Positions 8,906-17,824 of a stretch of 64,000 nt of DNA are shown piece by piece. The position numbers and the translations under genes were made by a program. How positions within the stretch are numbered: the stretch's first letter is position 1; every line of letters begins with the position of its first letter. The notes under the pieces were generated by a model that saw nothing but the letters and a program-made list of their open reading frames with translations, was not told the DNA's origin and searched no databases. This stretch comes from an uncultured Rhodospirillales bacterium (lineage in GTDB: Bacteria > Pseudomonadota > Alphaproteobacteria > Kiloniellales > Kiloniellaceae): contig CAJXUS010000004.1 of assembly GCA_913060675.1 (NCBI GenBank), positions 61,267 to 125,266 on the forward strand, in the 5' to 3' direction.

Positions 8906-9073
8906 TTACCTTCTGTCGCCCATCTTCACCTTAGTGGTGGTGACAGGCGCGCTGGTAATCATGGTCCAGGTGGTTGTCGCGGTTGCAACTGGACGCGCAG
9001 CAGAGAACGCACGACGAAGAAACTTCGCAGTGTGTGCAGCGCGCGATGCGTTATGTGCAACGTGATTAAACAT
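8906..9073 (-). CDS. Threonine-rich leader peptide of asd (candidate)
   Basis: A 55-codon ORF beginning at the ATG at 9073. Residues 31-47 hold nine threonines (T31, T33-35, T37, T40, T45-47), seven of them ACC, with Met, Ile and Lys around them: TATTTWTMITSAPVTTTK. This resembles the Thr/Ile runs of the enterobacterial thr operon leader and precedes a gene of the aspartate family. The N-terminal half is Ala/Arg/His-rich. The ribosome-binding site is weak (TAGG before a T-run). At 55 codons it is longer than classical leaders, so translation could begin elsewhere. It is followed within 25 bases by the terminator hairpin. The peptide itself probably has no function beyond ribosome stalling. 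Confidence 0.6.
   Translation of the reverse strand: MFNHVAHNASRAAHTAKFLRRAFSAARPVATATTTWTMITSAPVTTTKVKMGDRR
8913..8946 (-). promoter_or_regulatory. Alternative hairpin over the asd leader Thr codons
   Basis: On the minus strand CTGTC (8946-8942) pairs with GACAG (8917-8913), and inside it CACC (8939-8936) pairs with GGTG (8930-8927). The second Thr-codon cluster (ACC ACC ACT) lies in its 5' arm. The segment GATGGGCGAC (8924-8915) in its 3' half can instead pair, with a two-base bulge, with GTCCCATT (8872-8865) inside the terminator, a possible antiterminator. Pairings were found by eye. Confidence 0.4.
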
Positions 9074-9113
9074 TAAAAAAAACCTAGTCCACTCGGGTAT
9101 TAACTCGGTGGCT

Positions 9114-9142
9114 AACCTAATCAGCTTTAAACAGGCGGTCAA
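9114..9142 (-). promoter_or_regulatory. Candidate asd promoter
   Basis: Minus-strand TTGACC (9137-9142), a 17-base spacer and TAGGTT (9114-9119). This places transcription start near 9107, about 35 bases before the leader-peptide ATG. The same two hexamers with the same spacing occur upstream of ffh. Confidence 0.5.
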
Positions 9143-9210
9143 CCGAGAAGTGATCGATTCTTTAACATTACATCAAAGAAACCAAATTGTCCCCTGACAA
9201 CATGTTCAAA

Positions 9211-9239
9211 AGAAAAGGGACGCACTGCAGCGTCCCCTT
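9211..9239 (-). terminator. Intrinsic terminator of leuB
   Basis: Minus-strand stem GGGACGC (9236-9230) with GCGTCCC (9223-9217) followed by TTTTCTTTT, 25 bases past the leuB stop. Confidence 0.8.
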
Positions 9240-9263
9240 CTACATAATCTCGAAAAGATTATA

Positions 9264-10376
9264 TTAAGCAGCCTGCTCATCAAGTTCGCGAAGTAGAGCG
9301 GTACCCATACCTTCGGTAGAAACCAGTTCACAGCCATCAGCCATGATGTCTCCGGTACGTTTGCCGGAAGACAGAACCTTGGTCACTGCATTTTCAATCA
9401 AATCAGCTTCGTCACCCATGCCGAAAGAATAGCGCAGGTTCATAGCAAAGGAGAGAATTGTTGCCAACGGATTAGCTTTACTCTCGCCAGCAATGTCTGG
9501 TGCAGAACCATGGACGGGTTCGTACATCGCTTTACGACGACCCGTTGCATCTGTTGCCCCCAAAGAAGCAGATGGCAACATACCGAGAGAGCCTGTAAGC
9601 ATCGCAGCCGTATCAGAAAGCATATCCCCGAAAAGGTTGTCGGTCAGGATAACATCGAACTGTTTAGGCGTGCGGACCAACTGCATGGAACAGTTATCAG
9701 CATACATATGTGAAAGTTCAATATCATCGAAACCTTCACCGTGAAGCTTGGTTACTTCTTCGCGCCATAGCAGGCCTGATTCCATAACGTTTGCTTTTTC
9801 AACGGAACAAACCCGACTGTCACGTTTACGCGCGAGATCAAAAGCAACCTCGGCAACACGGCGGATTTCAGAAGTGGTGTAAACTTGCGTGTTAATACCA
9901 CGACGCTCACCATTTGGAAGCGTTTCAATACCGCGGGGTTCGCCGAAGTACACTCCACCAGTGAGTTCGCGAACGATCATGATATCAAGACCAGAAACCA
10001 ACTCAGGCTTAAGCGATGAAGCTTCTACAAGCGCATCAAAGCAAAGGGCTGGACGGAGGTTAGCAAAGAGCTCCATTTCTTTACGCAAACGCAGCAAGCC
10101 GCGCTCTGGCTTGATGGAAAAATCAAGGTTGTCCCACTGCGGACCACCAACAGCACCCAACAAAACGGCGTCGGCTTCCATCGCCTTGTCCATTGTCTCA
10201 TCCGCGAGCGGCACACCGTGTTTGTCGATAGCTGCGCCACCAACGAGATCTTCGGTGATGTCAAAGCTCACTGCACGGCGTTTATCCATCCAGTCAACAA
10301 CGCGGTTCACTTCGCGCATTACTTCTGGACCAATACCATCACCGGCGAGAATCAATAGATTTTTGTTAGATGCCAT
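9264..10376 (-). CDS. leuB: 3-Isopropylmalate dehydrogenase
   Basis: A 370-aa enzyme that oxidatively decarboxylates 3-isopropylmalate to 2-oxoisocaproate, the third leucine-specific step. [14 protein letters not shown] opens the protein; [49 protein letters not shown] and [12 protein letters not shown] are the substrate- and metal-binding blocks of LeuB. An in-frame earlier start at 10430 would add a peptide not found in the family; the ATG at 10376 has GGAAG just upstream. It lies 172 bases past leuD with two terminator-like hairpins between, so it may be transcribed separately from leuCD. Confidence 0.97.
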   Translation of the reverse strand: MASNKNLLILAGDGIGPEVMREVNRVVDWMDKRRAVSFDITEDLVGGAAIDKHGVPLADETMDKAMEADAVLLGAVGGPQWDNLDFSIKPERGLLRLRKEMELFANLRPALCFDALVEASSLKPELVSGLDIMIVRELTGGVYFGEPRGIETLPNGERRGINTQVYTTSEIRRVAEVAFDLARKRDSRVCSVEKANVMESGLLWREEVTKLHGEGFDDIELSHMYADNCSMQLVRTPKQFDVILTDNLFGDMLSDTAAMLTGSLGMLPSASLGATDATGRRKAMYEPVHGSAPDIAGESKANPLATILSFAMNLRYSFGMGDEADLIENAVTKVLSSGKRTGDIMADGCELVSTEGMGTALLRELDEQAA

Positions 10377-10398
10377 TTTCCGCTTCCGCACTTTCTTA

Positions 10399-10425
10399 CA
10401 AAAAGACGGCTGGCAAATGCCAGCC
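10399..10425 (-). terminator. Terminator-like hairpin just before leuB
   Basis: GGCTGGC (10408-10414) pairs with GCCAGCC (10419-10425); on the minus strand the stem is followed by GTCTTTTTG. It lies 23 bases upstream of the leuB start, so it is either a second leuCD terminator or a regulatory hairpin in the leuB 5' leader. I found no leucine-rich leader ORF next to it. Confidence 0.6.
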
Positions 10426-10510
10426 CACACTATCAGTAGTATTATTAGCTAGTATTTATTAACTCTGGACCTTCATTGATCCATAATCTTCATTGACTGG
10501 GTTAGCAGTC

Positions 10511-10541
10511 AAAAAAGTGGGGACCTAAATCAGCCCCCACC
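10511..10541 (-). terminator. Intrinsic terminator of leuCD
   Basis: Stem GTGGGG (10517-10522) with CCCCAC (10535-10540), read on the minus strand and followed by six T, eight bases past the leuD stop. Confidence 0.8.
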
Positions 10542-10548
10542 TAATTCC

Positions 10549-11151
10549 TTACAGCCAAGGCTGCGTCGCTTTACGCTGATTTTCAAACTTGTCGATATGT
10601 GCTGACTTCTCAAAAGTCAGACCGATATCATCCAAGCCGTTCAACAGGCAATGTTTGCGATGGGCATCAACTTCAAACTTAAGCGTACCACCATCAGGAC
10701 CTTTGATTTCCTGCGTCTCAAGATCGACAGAAACGACAGCGTTTGAACCACGCTTGGCATCATCCATCAGTTTGTCGACATCTTCCTGCGGCAAAGCGAT
10801 TGGCAAGATGCCGTTCTTGAAGCAGTTATTATAAAAGATATCAGCAAAGCTTGGTGCGATAACGCAGCGAATACCTTGGTCCAAAAGGGCCCAAGGCGCA
10901 TGTTCACGTGAAGAACCACAACCAAAGTTATCCCCGGTCACAAGGATCTGAGCTTCTTTATACGCAGGCTCGTCCAAAACGAAATCAACCGGGTTACCAG
11001 CTTCGTCGGTACGCAGTTCATAAAAGAGACCCGCTTTTAAACCTGTCCGTTTAACAGTTTTTAGAAACTGTTTTGGGATGATCATATCGGTATCGATGTT
11101 CACCAATGGCAGCGGAGCAGCCACAGAGGTGAGTGATGTAAACTTATCCAT
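10549..11151 (-). CDS. leuD: 3-Isopropylmalate dehydratase small subunit
   Basis: A 200-aa swivelling-domain subunit that forms isopropylmalate isomerase with Leu[16 protein letters not shown] near the N-terminus, [17 protein letters not shown] and [17 protein letters not shown] are diagnostic. It follows leuC by 27 bases on the same strand, so the two subunits are cotranscribed, and a strong terminator follows it. Confidence 0.97.
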   Translation of the reverse strand: MDKFTSLTSVAAPLPLVNIDTDMIIPKQFLKTVKRTGLKAGLFYELRTDEAGNPVDFVLDEPAYKEAQILVTGDNFGCGSSREHAPWALLDQGIRCVIAPSFADIFYNNCFKNGILPIALPQEDVDKLMDDAKRGSNAVVSVDLETQEIKGPDGGTLKFEVDAHRKHCLLNGLDDIGLTFEKSAHIDKFENQRKATQPWL

Positions 11152-11178
11152 TCTCTGTTTTTCCTTTAGCTTCTACGC

Positions 11179-12585
11179 TTAATCGTAATTACGAACATCA
11201 TCAAAGTGGCCTGCAATTGCCGCAACCGTTGCCATTGCGGGGCTCACAAGGTGTGTCCGACCACCGCGGCCTTGACGGCCTTCGAAATTACGGTTCGATG
11301 TTGATGCACAACGTTCCCCAGGAGAAAGACGGTCAGCATTCATTGCCAGACACATGGAGCAACCAGGCTCACGCCAGTCAAAACCAGCTGCGATAAAGAT
11401 CTCATCAAGACCTTCTTCTTCCGCCTGGAGTTTAACCAATCCAGAACCCGGAACGATCATTGCGTATACGCTTTCAGCAACCTTGCGGCCTTTGGCAATA
11501 CGGGCAACTTCACGGAGATCTTCGATACGACCATTGGTACAAGACCCAATGAATACTTTATCGATGGAAATGTCCTGAATTGCCTGACCAGGCTTGAGGT
11601 CCATGTATTCAAGAGAACGTTCAATTGCAGATTTTTTGTTGTCGTCACGCCCATCTGAAGGAGCAGGAACGGATGCAGAAATACCAACTACGTCTTCGGG
11701 TGAAGTTCCCCAGGTAACCTGAGGTTCGATATCAGACGCCTTAACCACGATCTCTTTATCGTAAGTAGCCCCTTCATCAGATGGAAGCGTTTTCCAATGA
11801 GCAACAGCCTGTTCCCAGTTCCCGGCTTTGGGGGAAAGTGGGCGACCTTTGCAATATTCGAACGTAACGTCATCAGGGGCGATCAAACCGGCACGCGCGC
11901 CAGCTTCGATAGACATATTACAGATGGTCATACGACCTTCCATTGATAGGTTACGCATGGCTTCACCAGCATACTCAATCACATATCCTGTTCCGCCAGC
12001 AGTACCGATCACACCAATGATATGCAAAATCATATCTTTGGCCGTAACCCCTGGCAGAAGATCACCTTCAACCGAAATACGCATGGTTTTGGCAGGTTTT
12101 TGGATCAAAGTTTGAGTGGCCAGAACGTGCTCAACCTCAGAAGTACCAATACCGAAGGCCAGAGACCCAAAGGCACCGTGTGTCGCAGTATGACTGTCAC
12201 CACAAACGATTGTCATTCCCGGAAGCGTAAAGCCCTGCTCTGGACCAATGATGTGAACAACACCCTGACGGATATCATCCATGCCAAACAGTTGAACACC
12301 GAACTCTTCACAGTTACTCGAGAGCGTTTCAACCTGAATACGGCTTTCTTCGTCTTCAATACCCTGAGCACGGCCAGAAGTAGGCACATTATGGTCAGGT
12401 ACTGCTAAAGTATTCTCTGGGCGGCGCACTTTGCGGCCAGTCATACGAAGTCCTTCAAAAGCCTGTGGGCTTGTTACTTCGTGTACCAGATGGCGATCAA
12501 TATAAAGCAAACAGGTTCCGTCATCTTGACTGTGAACCAAATGACTATCCCAAATCTTTTCGAAAAGGGTCCGCGGGTTACTCAT
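11179..12585 (-). CDS. leuC: 3-Isopropylmalate dehydratase large subunit
   Basis: A 468-aa aconitase-type [4Fe-4S] hydrolyase subunit that isomerises 2- to 3-isopropylmalate in leucine synthesis. [13 protein letters not shown] opens the protein; [30 protein letters not shown] and [11 protein letters not shown] carry the three cluster-ligand cysteines, and [12 protein letters not shown] is the active-site arginine block. GAGGAC precedes the ATG at 12585. It heads the leuCD transcript and has an unusually long, foldable 5' leader of about 200 bases (see findings). Confidence 0.97.
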   Translation of the reverse strand: MSNPRTLFEKIWDSHLVHSQDDGTCLLYIDRHLVHEVTSPQAFEGLRMTGRKVRRPENTLAVPDHNVPTSGRAQGIEDEESRIQVETLSSNCEEFGVQLFGMDDIRQGVVHIIGPEQGFTLPGMTIVCGDSHTATHGAFGSLAFGIGTSEVEHVLATQTLIQKPAKTMRISVEGDLLPGVTAKDMILHIIGVIGTAGGTGYVIEYAGEAMRNLSMEGRMTICNMSIEAGARAGLIAPDDVTFEYCKGRPLSPKAGNWEQAVAHWKTLPSDEGATYDKEIVVKASDIEPQVTWGTSPEDVVGISASVPAPSDGRDDNKKSAIERSLEYMDLKPGQAIQDISIDKVFIGSCTNGRIEDLREVARIAKGRKVAESVYAMIVPGSGLVKLQAEEEGLDEIFIAAGFDWREPGCSMCLAMNADRLSPGERCASTSNRNFEGRQGRGGRTHLVSPAMATVAAIAGHFDDVRNYD

Positions 12586-13094
12586 CCTAACAAAGTCCTC
12601 GTTTTTTTATTGGCGGCTATACCCCACCTATCAAGCCCTGCCTTTCAGGCAAAACCTTTAACAGTGGCCAGAAATCAATCTTGCGACCATTTCTACAAGT
12701 TTGGCCTACAAATTTGGGCCAAGTTCGAGCGGAGCATAGCGCTTTCGCACTGCGGCGAAAAGTCCTTTAGAACGATTGATTCTCTTTTTTGTGGCTATTA
12801 TATAAGAAAATTTCATATCTGTCGTGTAATTAGCTATTTTTCTACACTTAGGCTTCGTTAAATATTGAACCATTTTCTTAGAAAAACCCTCTTTTCCTCA
12901 ATTTTATTAAAGGGAATTTCGTGAGGGCAAAACCATTATAAAACAATATTTTAAGGCTACGCTTCACGGAAATAGACCATTTCTGCCACAAGTTTGTTAC
13001 TGGACGAACACCCCCAAAATCACCTCATTGTATACATAATGTGCGCATAAGTCCGCGGCAGGGTGTTAGCAGGCTAAACTTGGGAGTGCATTAC
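12586..13094. other. Divergent intergenic region between leuC and the DUF547 gene
   Basis: About 500 bases. The left half is the presumed leuC leader with several inverted repeats: the 12671-12680 / 12774-12782 pair, TTGGCC/GGCCAA at 12701-12722, and TGCC/GGCA near 12640-12650. The right half is AT-rich and should hold the promoter of the DUF547 gene. No credible ORF is visible. Confidence 0.55.
12797..12825 (-). promoter_or_regulatory. Candidate leuC promoter
   Basis: Minus-strand ACGACA (12820-12825), a 17-base spacer and a perfect TATAAT (12797-12802). It implies a leuC 5' leader of roughly 200 bases. Confidence 0.5.
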
Positions 13095-13973
13095 ATGGCC
13101 CGTAAATTAAGAATCCTCTTATTACCATGCCTAATGGTGGTCGGGCTTTTTGTCAGTGGTTTCGCCTCTTTTGACGCTTTACTCGCGCCTGATGCGGAAT
13201 CCATTCCACGCTGGAATTCCTTCGATCCCGAAAGCACGACGACCATCAAAGTCAAAAATTGGAATCTTTTTCTCAAAAATTACCGAGAAGAAAGTTACGA
13301 TGGAATTGCACGCATTGCCTATCACAGGGTTTCACTTAACGACCGGCTTGTGCTCAGGGATTTTATTGAACAACTTCAGAGCATCTCCGTAAGCAAACTC
13401 AATCGCAAAGAACAACTCGCCTATTGGATTAATCTCTATAATGCGACAACGGTTCAAATCGTCCTCGATCATATGCCGATAGAAAGTATTCGCGATATTG
13501 ACATATCGCCAGGGTTATTTGCATCCGGCCCATGGGGGAAAAAACTCCTCCGGGTTGAAGGCGAAAAACTATCCCTCAATGACATCGAGCACGGAATACT
13601 CCGCCCAGGCTGGAAAGACCCCCGCATACATTACGCGCTGAACTGCGCTTCTCTTGGTTGTCCTGACATCCCCAAAAAAGCCATTACCGCCAAAAACAGC
13701 GATAGCCAGCTTACGTTTGCCGCCAAACACTTCATAGATCATCCAAGGGCTATTACTATCCCTGAGAACAACGAGGCCATCGTCTCAAGCATCTACGTTT
13801 GGTTTAAGGAAGACTTTGGCGGGAGTGATGCCGCCATCTTGGACCATATGCGCACCTATGCTTCCAAAGAAAAAAAGAAAGCCTTGATGAATGTCAGGTC
13901 TTTGGAAAGTCATCGGTATGATTGGAATCTAAACGCTGTTCCTGTTGTTGCCACGGCCTCAACAGGATCCTAG
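13095..13973 (+). CDS. DUF547 domain secreted protein
   Basis: A 292-aa protein with a hydrophobic N-terminal signal or anchor (LLLPCLMVVGLFVSGFASF) followed by a DUF547 domain. The hallmark blocks are NRKEQLAYWINLYNATTVQI (about residues 115-135) and HYALNCASLGCPDIP (about 195), where the conserved His and Cys residues suggest a catalytic centre; the biochemical role of DUF547 is not established. I chose the ATG at 13095 because GGGAG lies before it and the signal sequence starts there; an upstream in-frame start at 13041 is less likely. It is a single gene facing away from leuC. Confidence 0.78.
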   Translation: MARKLRILLLPCLMVVGLFVSGFASFDALLAPDAESIPRWNSFDPESTTTIKVKNWNLFLKNYREESYDGIARIAYHRVSLNDRLVLRDFIEQLQSISVSKLNRKEQLAYWINLYNATTVQIVLDHMPIESIRDIDISPGLFASGPWGKKLLRVEGEKLSLNDIEHGILRPGWKDPRIHYALNCASLGCPDIPKKAITAKNSDSQLTFAAKHFIDHPRAITIPENNEAIVSSIYVWFKEDFGGSDAAILDHMRTYASKEKKKALMNVRSLESHRYDWNLNAVPVVATASTGS

Positions 13974-14078
13974 GGACAGGACTTATTATTTCCACCTATC
14001 GGCTACAGACCAAAAACAAGGATAAAAGCCTAGGTTCACGTTGTCCGTATTCGTTTTCGATTTCATTTCTAAAGCACT

Positions 14079-14108
14079 AAAAAGGGCGCCACACAGCGCC
14101 CTTTTTTT
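14079..14108. terminator. Bidirectional intrinsic terminator (rplS and DUF547 gene)
   Basis: Stem AAAGGGCGC (14081-14089) with GCGCCCTTT (14096-14104), a six-base loop, seven T on the plus strand and five T on the minus strand. It can end both the convergent DUF547 gene and the ffh-rplS operon. Confidence 0.85.
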
Positions 14109-14156
14109 AAACAGTAGACCTGACCGGAGAAGCTCGCGGTCAGATCAATGTTTAGA

Positions 14157-14591
14157 TTATTTCTTCTTCTTAGAAGCAGCTTTAACAGCGGCTTTTTCTG
14201 CACGCTCAACAGCAGCAGCTTTACCCGCAGCACCAGTGGTTTTTTCTGCGATACGTGCAGATTTACCACGACGGTCACGAAGATAGTAAAGTTTCGCACG
14301 ACGCACATCACCACGACGGATCAATTCAATTGAATCAACACGTGGGCTGTAAAGTGGGAAAATACGCTCAACGCCTTCGCCGTAAGAAATTTTACGTACG
14401 TTGAAAGCAGAGTTTAAACCAGCATTTTTACGTGCAATACAAACGCCTTCAAAAGCCTGGATACGCTCGCGAGTACCCTCAACAACTTTAACGTTTACGC
14501 GGATGGTGTCTCCAGCAGAAAAATCAGGGATTTTTTTGCCTTCAGTAAGCTTGGCAATCTGGTCAGCTTCGAGCTTCTCGATTACATTCAT
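14157..14591 (-). CDS. rplS: 50S ribosomal protein L19
   Basis: A 144-aa ribosomal protein located at the 30S-50S interface. [39 protein letters not shown] and [14 protein letters not shown] are typical L19 blocks. The C-terminal 30 residues are a Lys/Ala-rich tail seen in many alphaproteobacterial L19 proteins. The ATG at 14591 has GAGGA upstream. It is the last gene of the ffh-rpsP-rimM-trmD-rplS block, and the terminator is about 50 bases downstream. Confidence 0.96.
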   Translation of the reverse strand: MNVIEKLEADQIAKLTEGKKIPDFSAGDTIRVNVKVVEGTRERIQAFEGVCIARKNAGLNSAFNVRKISYGEGVERIFPLYSPRVDSIELIRRGDVRRAKLYYLRDRRGKSARIAEKTTGAAGKAAAVERAEKAAVKAASKKKK

Positions 14592-14648
14592 GTTTCTATC
14601 CTCTACCATTCTTTTGGGGCCATTGACCCGTTTAGCTTTTCAACGGAC

Positions 14649-15380
14649 CTATCGGCCCAGTTTGGTATCGTTATGTTTATCCAAGTATTTGTCCCATAAG
14701 TCGGGACGTCTTTTCTTGGTAATCTCTTCCGCCTGTTCCTGACGCCACTGTTTTATCTTCCCATGGTGACCAGAGGATAAAACCTCGGGCACCTTACGAT
14801 CTTGCCATTCGGCAGGTCGCGTATAGAGCGGATACTCCAGTAAGCCAGTTTCAAACGATTCCTCGTCTGCAGATTCCCGGTTTCCCATAACCCCCGGCAA
14901 TAAACGAATGACAGCATCCATTAGGATAAGTGCTGCCTGTTCACCACCAGACAAAATGTAATCACCAACCGAAACCTCTATCACCTCATGCGCGTCCAAG
15001 ACCCGCTGGTCGATCCCCTCATAACGCCCGCAAAGGAGTGTCACTCCGGGTCCTGCCGCAAGCTCCTTGACCAAATCTTGATCCAGAAGCCGTCCACGCG
15101 GCGAGAGATAGATAACCGGGCCAGCTTTGCTAGCCACTGAGTTCAAGGCTGCATCGACAATATCAGGACGCATTACCAAGCCAGCGCCACCCCCGAAAGG
15201 GATCGCATCAACAGTACGGTGTTTGTCATGCGCAAAATCGCGAATGTCCACCTTATCCAACTCCCAGATCCCTTTTTCAAGGGCCTTGCCCGCTAGGGAT
15301 AACCCTAGAGAACCCGGAAACATTTCCGGATGGAGCGAAAGTACTGTTGCTGTCCAGTTGGTAGTCACGTTATCCAACAT
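14649..15380 (-). CDS. trmD: tRNA (guanine-N1)-methyltransferase
   Basis: SPOUT-class methyltransferase that makes m1G37 in tRNAs, preventing +1 frameshifting. [47 protein letters not shown] and [14 protein letters not shown] (the knotted SAM site) are diagnostic. The start is uncertain: ATG at 15380 gives 243 aa, while GTG at 15368 gives 239 aa and is closer to where TrmD normally begins (just before WTATV). Neither has a strong ribosome-binding site. It follows rimM by 54 bases. Confidence 0.94.
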   Translation of the reverse strand: MLDNVTTNWTATVLSLHPEMFPGSLGLSLAGKALEKGIWELDKVDIRDFAHDKHRTVDAIPFGGGAGLVMRPDIVDAALNSVASKAGPVIYLSPRGRLLDQDLVKELAAGPGVTLLCGRYEGIDQRVLDAHEVIEVSVGDYILSGGEQAALILMDAVIRLLPGVMGNRESADEESFETGLLEYPLYTRPAEWQDRKVPEVLSSGHHGKIKQWRQEQAEEITKKRRPDLWDKYLDKHNDTKLGR

Positions 15381-15434
15381 CCTGTCGAGCAACCCGGTTT
15401 GAAAAACGAGAACACCAGATCATAAATCCAGCCT

Positions 15435-15959
15435 CTAGTCTTCCCGACCCAGAACCACTTCGGGCATATCGACGACGATACGTTTCCCCTCAAGGTCCAC
15501 GACCGGAACAGAGCTTTCATTAAAGCTGACCATTTCCGGTTGTCCGCCGACATTGTCAAATTCAAGAATATCACCCGCTCCGAAATCGAATACGCCCTTA
15601 ACAGTACCAAGAACCTCACCTTTGGGATTCTCGACCCTAAGGCCTACAAGATCAGAGTAGTAATATTCGTTGTCTTCGATCAGTTTTGGCAGAAGATCAC
15701 GGTTAACATACAGTTTTGTTCCCCGCATTTCTTGGGCGCGATCACGATCTTTCACACCCTCAAGCCGCGTTAGAACGGTACCCTTGGCATAGCCCGTAAT
15801 AGTGATTTCAAAGCGGTTTCCCGCGTCATCCACCACTGGTCCGAATGCCGCCACGTCTTCAGGAACTTCTGTATAGCTTTTGATCTTAACCTGGCCACGC
15901 ACTCCGTGCGCCCCAGCGATCACGCCTACACAAACTCTATCTTCGTGGTTTAATGCCAT
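15435..15959 (-). CDS. rimM: 16S rRNA processing protein RimM
   Basis: A 174-aa 30S maturation factor that binds ribosomal protein S19 and assists 16S head-domain assembly. VCVGVIAGAHGVRGQVKIKS is the N-terminal RimM signature, and EYYYSDLVGLRVEN begins the C-terminal PRC-barrel domain. It lies 28 bases downstream of rpsP and before trmD, as in most bacteria. Confidence 0.95.
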   Translation of the reverse strand: MALNHEDRVCVGVIAGAHGVRGQVKIKSYTEVPEDVAAFGPVVDDAGNRFEITITGYAKGTVLTRLEGVKDRDRAQEMRGTKLYVNRDLLPKLIEDNEYYYSDLVGLRVENPKGEVLGTVKGVFDFGAGDILEFDNVGGQPEMVSFNESSVPVVDLEGKRIVVDMPEVVLGRED

Positions 15960-15987
15960 GAGCTTTTAGAAATCCTATACAGCCGAG

Positions 15988-16377
15988 TTACTCAGCAGCG
16001 CTATCGGCAGAAGCTGCAGCAGCTTCTTCAGCGGCGGCTTCAGCAGCCATACGCTTTTCTTCAAGACGCTCTTTAGCTTTTGCTTTCAGCTGATTTTTCT
16101 TGGTCTGTTCTGGAACAGCAGGCTTTGCAGCAAGACCGAGATCGCCCAAGAAACGAGCAACACGGTCCGTTGGCTGAGCACCAGTGGAGAGCCAATATTT
16201 TACTCGGTCTTCGTCCAACTTCAGACGATCCGGGTGATCTTTTGGTACCATTGGATTGTAGGCACCAATTTTTTCGATAAAGCGACCATCACGTGGAGCA
16301 CGAACGTCAGCAACTACGATACGGTAGTATGGACGTTTCTTGGCGCCGCCGCGGGCGAGGCGAATTTTAACAGCCAT
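15988..16377 (-). CDS. rpsP: 30S ribosomal protein S16
   Basis: A 129-aa small-subunit protein. [20 protein letters not shown] and [14 protein letters not shown] are classical S16 motifs. The C-terminal 45 residues are an Ala/Glu/Lys-rich extension common in Alphaproteobacteria and not part of the conserved fold. It is second in the ffh-rplS operon. Confidence 0.97.
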   Translation of the reverse strand: MAVKIRLARGGAKKRPYYRIVVADVRAPRDGRFIEKIGAYNPMVPKDHPDRLKLDEDRVKYWLSTGAQPTDRVARFLGDLGLAAKPAVPEQTKKNQLKAKAKERLEEKRMAAEAAAEEAAAASADSAAE

Positions 16378-16453
16378 TTCAGTTCCTCTTGTTAAACACT
16401 AAACTAAACTTAATTCACGACTTACTCAGAAGCTTTCTTTCCTGGGTCCCCAA

Positions 16454-17824
16454 CTATTTTGGGAAGCCCATTCCAGGCGGCATCAAATCTTGCAACCCAC
16501 CACGCATCATGCCTTTTTTGCCCATCTTCTGGACTTTTTTCATCATACGGGCAGCTTCTTGTTGTTGCTTGAGAAGCTTATTCACATCTTGAACGGAAGT
16601 CCCAGAACCACCGGCAATACGGGTACGCCGTTTTGCTTTGATAATTTCTGGTTTTTCACGTTCTCGAGGTGTCATGGATGAAATGATCGCCAATTGACGG
16701 TTGATGATTTTGTCATCGACCTTGGCGTCTTTCAATTTCTTCATTTGGGCAGAGTTCATCCCAGGAAGCATATTCATCAAGCTGGACATTCCGCCCATCT
16801 TTTGCATTTGCTTGAGCTGACTTGCCAAATCATTCAGGTCAAACTTACCCTTCTTCATTTTCGCGGCGAGTTTTTCTGCTTCTTCCTCGTCAAAGGATTC
16901 AGCAGCTTTTTCGACCAACGAAACCACATCGCCCATACCCAGAATTCGGGAAGCGACACGCGAAGGGTGGAAGTCTTCGAGTTCTTCTAGCTTTTCACCA
17001 ACACCCATCAATTTGATTGGGCAGCCAGTAACGGCTCTCATAGAAAGTGCGGCACCACCACGTGCATCACCATCCATACGGGTCATCACGATACCCGTCA
17101 AACCAAGCTTTTGATTAAAGGTATCAGCAACAGTAACCGCGTCTTGACCTGTCATCGCGTCAGCAACAAGCAGCGTTTCAGCTGGCTTCGTTGCATCACG
17201 GACACTTTCGACCTCAGCCATCAGCTGTTCGTCGATAGCCAGACGGCCAGCGGTATCGAGCATAACAACGTCGAAGCCTTCAAGCGCACCTGTTTGAACG
17301 GCACGCTTGGCGATGGCGACAGGCTGCTCGCCCGGAACTATATTTAAGGTCCGCACACCGATCTGAGCACCGAGCAGTGCTAGCTGTTGTTGGGCAGCAG
17401 GGCGTTGTACGTCAAGAGAAGCCATCAAGACTTTCTTGCGATCTTTTTCGGTTAGGCGTTTAGAAATTTTCGCCGTAGAGGTTGTTTTACCAGAACCCTG
17501 CAAGCCAACCATCATAATGACAGCTGGAGGGGTTACCTGTAGATTAAGAGCAACGTGGTCAGAGCCAAGCATTTCTGCGAGGTGATCGTTAACGATCTTG
17601 ATCACCATCTGACCCGGCGTAACCGACTTCAAGACATCTTGCCCAACAGCTTCAGTCTTGACCTTTTCAACAAAGTCTTTGACCACAGGAAGAGCCACGT
17701 CAGCCTCAAGCAAAGCAACGCGCACTTCACGCAGAGCAGCTGTCACATCAGCTTCGCTCAATGCGCCGCGGCGTTTCAGCTTGTCAAAGACTGAACCCAG
17801 ACGTTCCTGAAGGCTATCGAACAT
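16454..17824 (-). CDS. ffh: Signal recognition particle protein Ffh
   Basis: A 456-aa SRP54 homologue that binds 4.5S RNA and signal sequences and delivers ribosomes to FtsY. The N domain is at residues 1-90. The G domain carries the P-loop GLQGSGKTTS, the G3 block DTAGRLAI and TRMDGDARGGAAL. The C-terminal methionine-rich M domain (about 300-456) includes KLAAKMKKGKFDLNDLASQL, a SRP-RNA-binding stretch around SMTPREREKPEI, and a Met-rich tail. The ATG at 17824 has an excellent AGAGGAAC; the longer in-frame start lacks one. First gene of the ribosomal-maturation operon. Confidence 0.97.
   Translation of the reverse strand: MFDSLQERLGSVFDKLKRRGALSEADVTAALREVRVALLEADVALPVVKDFVEKVKTEAVGQDVLKSVTPGQMVIKIVNDHLAEMLGSDHVALNLQVTPPAVIMMVGLQGSGKTTSTAKISKRLTEKDRKKVLMASLDVQRPAAQQQLALLGAQIGVRTLNIVPGEQPVAIAKRAVQTGALEGFDVVMLDTAGRLAIDEQLMAEVESVRDATKPAETLLVADAMTGQDAVTVADTFNQKLGLTGIVMTRMDGDARGGAALSMRAVTGCPIKLMGVGEKLEELEDFHPSRVASRILGMGDVVSLVEKAAESFDEEEAEKLAAKMKKGKFDLNDLASQLKQMQKMGGMSSLMNMLPGMNSAQMKKLKDAKVDDKIINRQLAIISSMTPREREKPEIIKAKRRTRIAGGSGTSVQDVNKLLKQQQEAARMMKKVQKMGKKGMMRGGLQDLMPPGMGFPK

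Noticed and set aside
9889..10452. 187-codon plus-strand ORF
   Set aside because: Antisense shadow of leuB.
10426..10510. Leader peptide for leuB
   Set aside because: Only very short ORFs without leucine runs are found before the 10399-10425 hairpin.
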